Below, one piece after another: positions 24,143-25,619 of a stretch of DNA of 25,619 bases. Source of the stretch: an uncultured Bacteroides sp. (GTDB lineage: Bacteria > Bacteroidota > Bacteroidia > Bacteroidales > Bacteroidaceae); the NCBI GenBank assembly GCA_958477465.1, contig CAUEFX010000068.1:1-25619 (forward strand), in the 5' to 3' direction. Every line of letters starts with the position of its first letter. Within the stretch, counting starts at the first letter, position 1. The notes below the pieces were generated by a model, which was given only the letters and a program-made list of their open reading frames with translations, was not told the origin of the DNA and did no database searches. The position numbers and the translations under genes are program-made.

Positions 24143-25619
24143 ATGAAAAAACGATTACTAATCGCATGGCTTATGTCACTGATCGTCATTGGGGCATGGG
24201 CTGAGAAGAGTGAGGTCGAACCGGTTATCTCACTGACCACCAGCAGCGAATCTGCCATCGGATTCTCCATCGGAGCTACCGAAGACAATACCTCCATCCA
24301 GATTGACTGGGGAGACGGAAATCTGGTCGATAAAACAATAAACGCAACCAAAACATTCGTACAAGGTAAACCTGCCGACACGAAAGTCATCAAGATTTAT
24401 GCAGATGCCGCCAAAATCAAAGAACTCTCCCTGTCTTACTGCGACTATCTTACAGGGGTAGACCTCAGCAAGTGTACAGCGCTGAAAACCCTGTCCGTTA
24501 AAAGCAACTACAGAATCACAACGTTTACATATCCCGAAGATGCTACGACCATCGAAGACCTGACCATCGACAGTAGCAGCATAAAGAATTTGGACGTACA
24601 CGGCTTTACCGGACTGAAGAGCCTGAAATACATTCCTCTCAGCAACACCACCGTCGTATTGCCCGATGAAGCGGAAAAACTGGAAAGCCTGACTTTAAGC
24701 AAACTGACCCTGAATGCCATGGACCTGAACAAATACGTCAACCTGGCAACACTCGAGGTTTCCTCACTCTCTGCACTGGAGACACTGGATGTAAGCGCAT
24801 GCGGAAAACTGGCCAAGCTGACCTGCAAGAGAAACTCTAAACTGGCTACGTTCAACCTGCCTACAGCCAAAGATGCCCTGACGGAACTGGACTGCGAATA
24901 CACCGCACTGAAGTCTATCAACCTGAAGGACTACAACCACCTGCAGGTTTTGAACTGTAGCGGAATCGCCGAAACCGTTTTACCGGAAGATCCCTCGACG
25001 CTGACCTCGTTAACGTGTAAGGAGAACGGATTGACTACTCTGAATGTAAGTACATGCACCAATCTGACCAAACTGGATTGCTCATACAACCAGCTGACGG
25101 AAATACGGGTTCCGGAGAATCCGGCACAGACCATAGACATCGACTGTTCTTACAACTACCTGTTCCTGCCCATCTTCCCCGAGGGAGAAAATATAAGACT
25201 GTCTTATATGGACCAACGAGAAAAAGTATCACGCTATACGCTGAACGAGAAATACAGCACGAACGACGTCATCGACCTTTCCGAACTCTATGTTCTGAAG
25301 AAGGGTATCAAAGGCTCCTATTTCCCGGAAGGGGTTTATCCGACTTTCACATGGTACATGAACGGAAGCAGCGAACCGTTGGTGGAAGGTACGGACTACC
25401 AGACGGTGGAACCTGCCAAATTCAAGTTCACCACAGTGCCCGAAGACGAAGTATATTGCGTGATTGCCTCTAAGGCATATCCGGCTTATCAGGACTATAG
25501 CTCTCCTTACCGCACCACCGGTGTTGTCATTGAGAAAGCGGCTGAGCCGGTCATTACACTGACCACCAGCAGCGAATCTGCCATCGGATTCTCCATCGGA
25601 GCTACCGAAGACAATACCT
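24143..25619 (+). CDS. Leucine-rich-repeat modular surface protein, 5' part (cut by window end)
   Basis: An open frame runs from the ATG at 24143 to the window edge (492 codons, no stop). Residues 1-20 are a signal peptide ('LIAWLMSLIVIGAWA'). Module 1 begins at 'EPVISLTTSSESAIGFSIG' (from E26) with a WGDG turn at 56-59, typical of surface beta-sandwich modules. A leucine-rich repeat region at about 90-350 has repeats such as 'LTSLTCKENGLTTLNVS' and 'NLTKLDCSYNQLTEIRV'. A further Ig-like segment follows ('TFTWYMNGSSEPL'). At about residue 468 the opening sequence starts again. Likely an exported ligand-binding or adhesion protein with at least two modules; the full length and C-terminus are not visible. 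Confidence 0.82.
   Translation, partial: MKKRLLIAWLMSLIVIGAWAEKSEVEPVISLTTSSESAIGFSIGATEDNTSIQIDWGDGNLVDKTINATKTFVQGKPADTKVIKIYADAAKIKELSLSYCDYLTGVDLSKCTALKTLSVKSNYRITTFTYPEDATTIEDLTIDSSSIKNLDVHGFTGLKSLKYIPLSNTTVVLPDEAEKLESLTLSKLTLNAMDLNKYVNLATLEVSSLSALETLDVSACGKLAKLTCKRNSKLATFNLPTAKDALTELDCEYTALKSINLKDYNHLQVLNCSGIAETVLPEDPSTLTSLTCKENGLTTLNVSTCTNLTKLDCSYNQLTEIRVPENPAQTIDIDCSYNYLFLPIFPEGENIRLSYMDQREKVSRYTLNEKYSTNDVIDLSELYVLKKGIKGSYFPEGVYPTFTWYMNGSSEPLVEGTDYQTVEPAKFKFTTVPEDEVYCVIASKAYPAYQDYSSPYRTTGVVIEKAAEPVITLTTSSESAIGFSIGATEDNT
24231..24293 (+). repeat. First copy of a 63-bp in-frame direct repeat
   Basis: These 63 bases are identical to 25557-25619, 1326 bp (442 codons) downstream in the same reading frame. 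They encode the start of the 'LTTSSESAIGFSIGATEDN' module. Confidence 0.95.
25557..25619 (+). repeat. Second copy of the 63-bp in-frame direct repeat
   Basis: Identical to 24231-24293. The match continues to the last base of the window, so the true repeat is at least 63 bp and may be longer. Confidence 0.95.

Overview
This window looks like a chromosomal segment of a gut Bacteroides (Bacteroidota); the species is not resolved. Support comes from promoter boxes of the TAnnTTTG type (several with an upstream TTTG or TTG about 20 bp away), weak Shine-Dalgarno sites, a SusC/SusD pair, an ECF sigma factor with a FecR-type anti-sigma, and lipoproteins of Bacteroidota-specific families. No tRNA, rRNA, CRISPR array, insertion sequence or phage gene was seen.

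Layout. (1) 1-357 has no gene. It holds an array with a strict 22-bp period made of two unrelated repeat units, followed by a promoter. (2) 358-2705: a helix-turn-helix/cupin regulator and an acyl-CoA synthetase, probably one unit. (3) 2841-5645, minus strand: a GH2 glycosidase lipoprotein that converges on the synthetase. (4) 5860-7437, minus strand: a soluble double-PAS histidine kinase, divergent from ahcY with its own promoter. (5) 7624-11679: ahcY (S-adenosylhomocysteine hydrolase) and a large YfhO-family membrane protein, separated by a 21-bp inverted repeat that runs up to the second start codon. A hairpin terminator follows. (6) 11807-12334, minus strand: a small secreted Spy/DUF4890-like protein. 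(7) 12335-12969: a 635-bp intergenic region with hairpins, a direct repeat, three tandem 11-bp TTAACG repeats and a promoter-like box. (8) 12970-24032: a compact run of sigma factor, FecR anti-sigma, SusC with an STN domain, SusD, an HExxH zinc metallohydrolase lipoprotein, a DUF4302 lipoprotein and a secreted protein with a choice-of-anchor-J-like domain and a T9SS-like C-terminal sorting domain. (9) 24143 to the window end: the 5' part of a modular leucine-rich-repeat surface protein whose opening module starts again, with 63 identical bases, exactly where the window stops.

How the genes may work together. Genes 12970-24032 read as one envelope uptake system under trans-envelope control. 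In this family, substrate capture by SusD/SusC is signalled by the STN domain to FecR, which frees the sigma factor. The locus has no carbohydrate-active enzyme; the only recognisable enzyme is a metallohydrolase lipoprotein. That favours a peptide or glycoprotein substrate over a plain polysaccharide, but this is inference. The sorting-domain protein and the LRR protein would be the surface-exposed or adhesive parts. The earlier genes (acyl-CoA synthetase, GH2, ahcY, YfhO) are ordinary metabolic and envelope functions unrelated to this locus.
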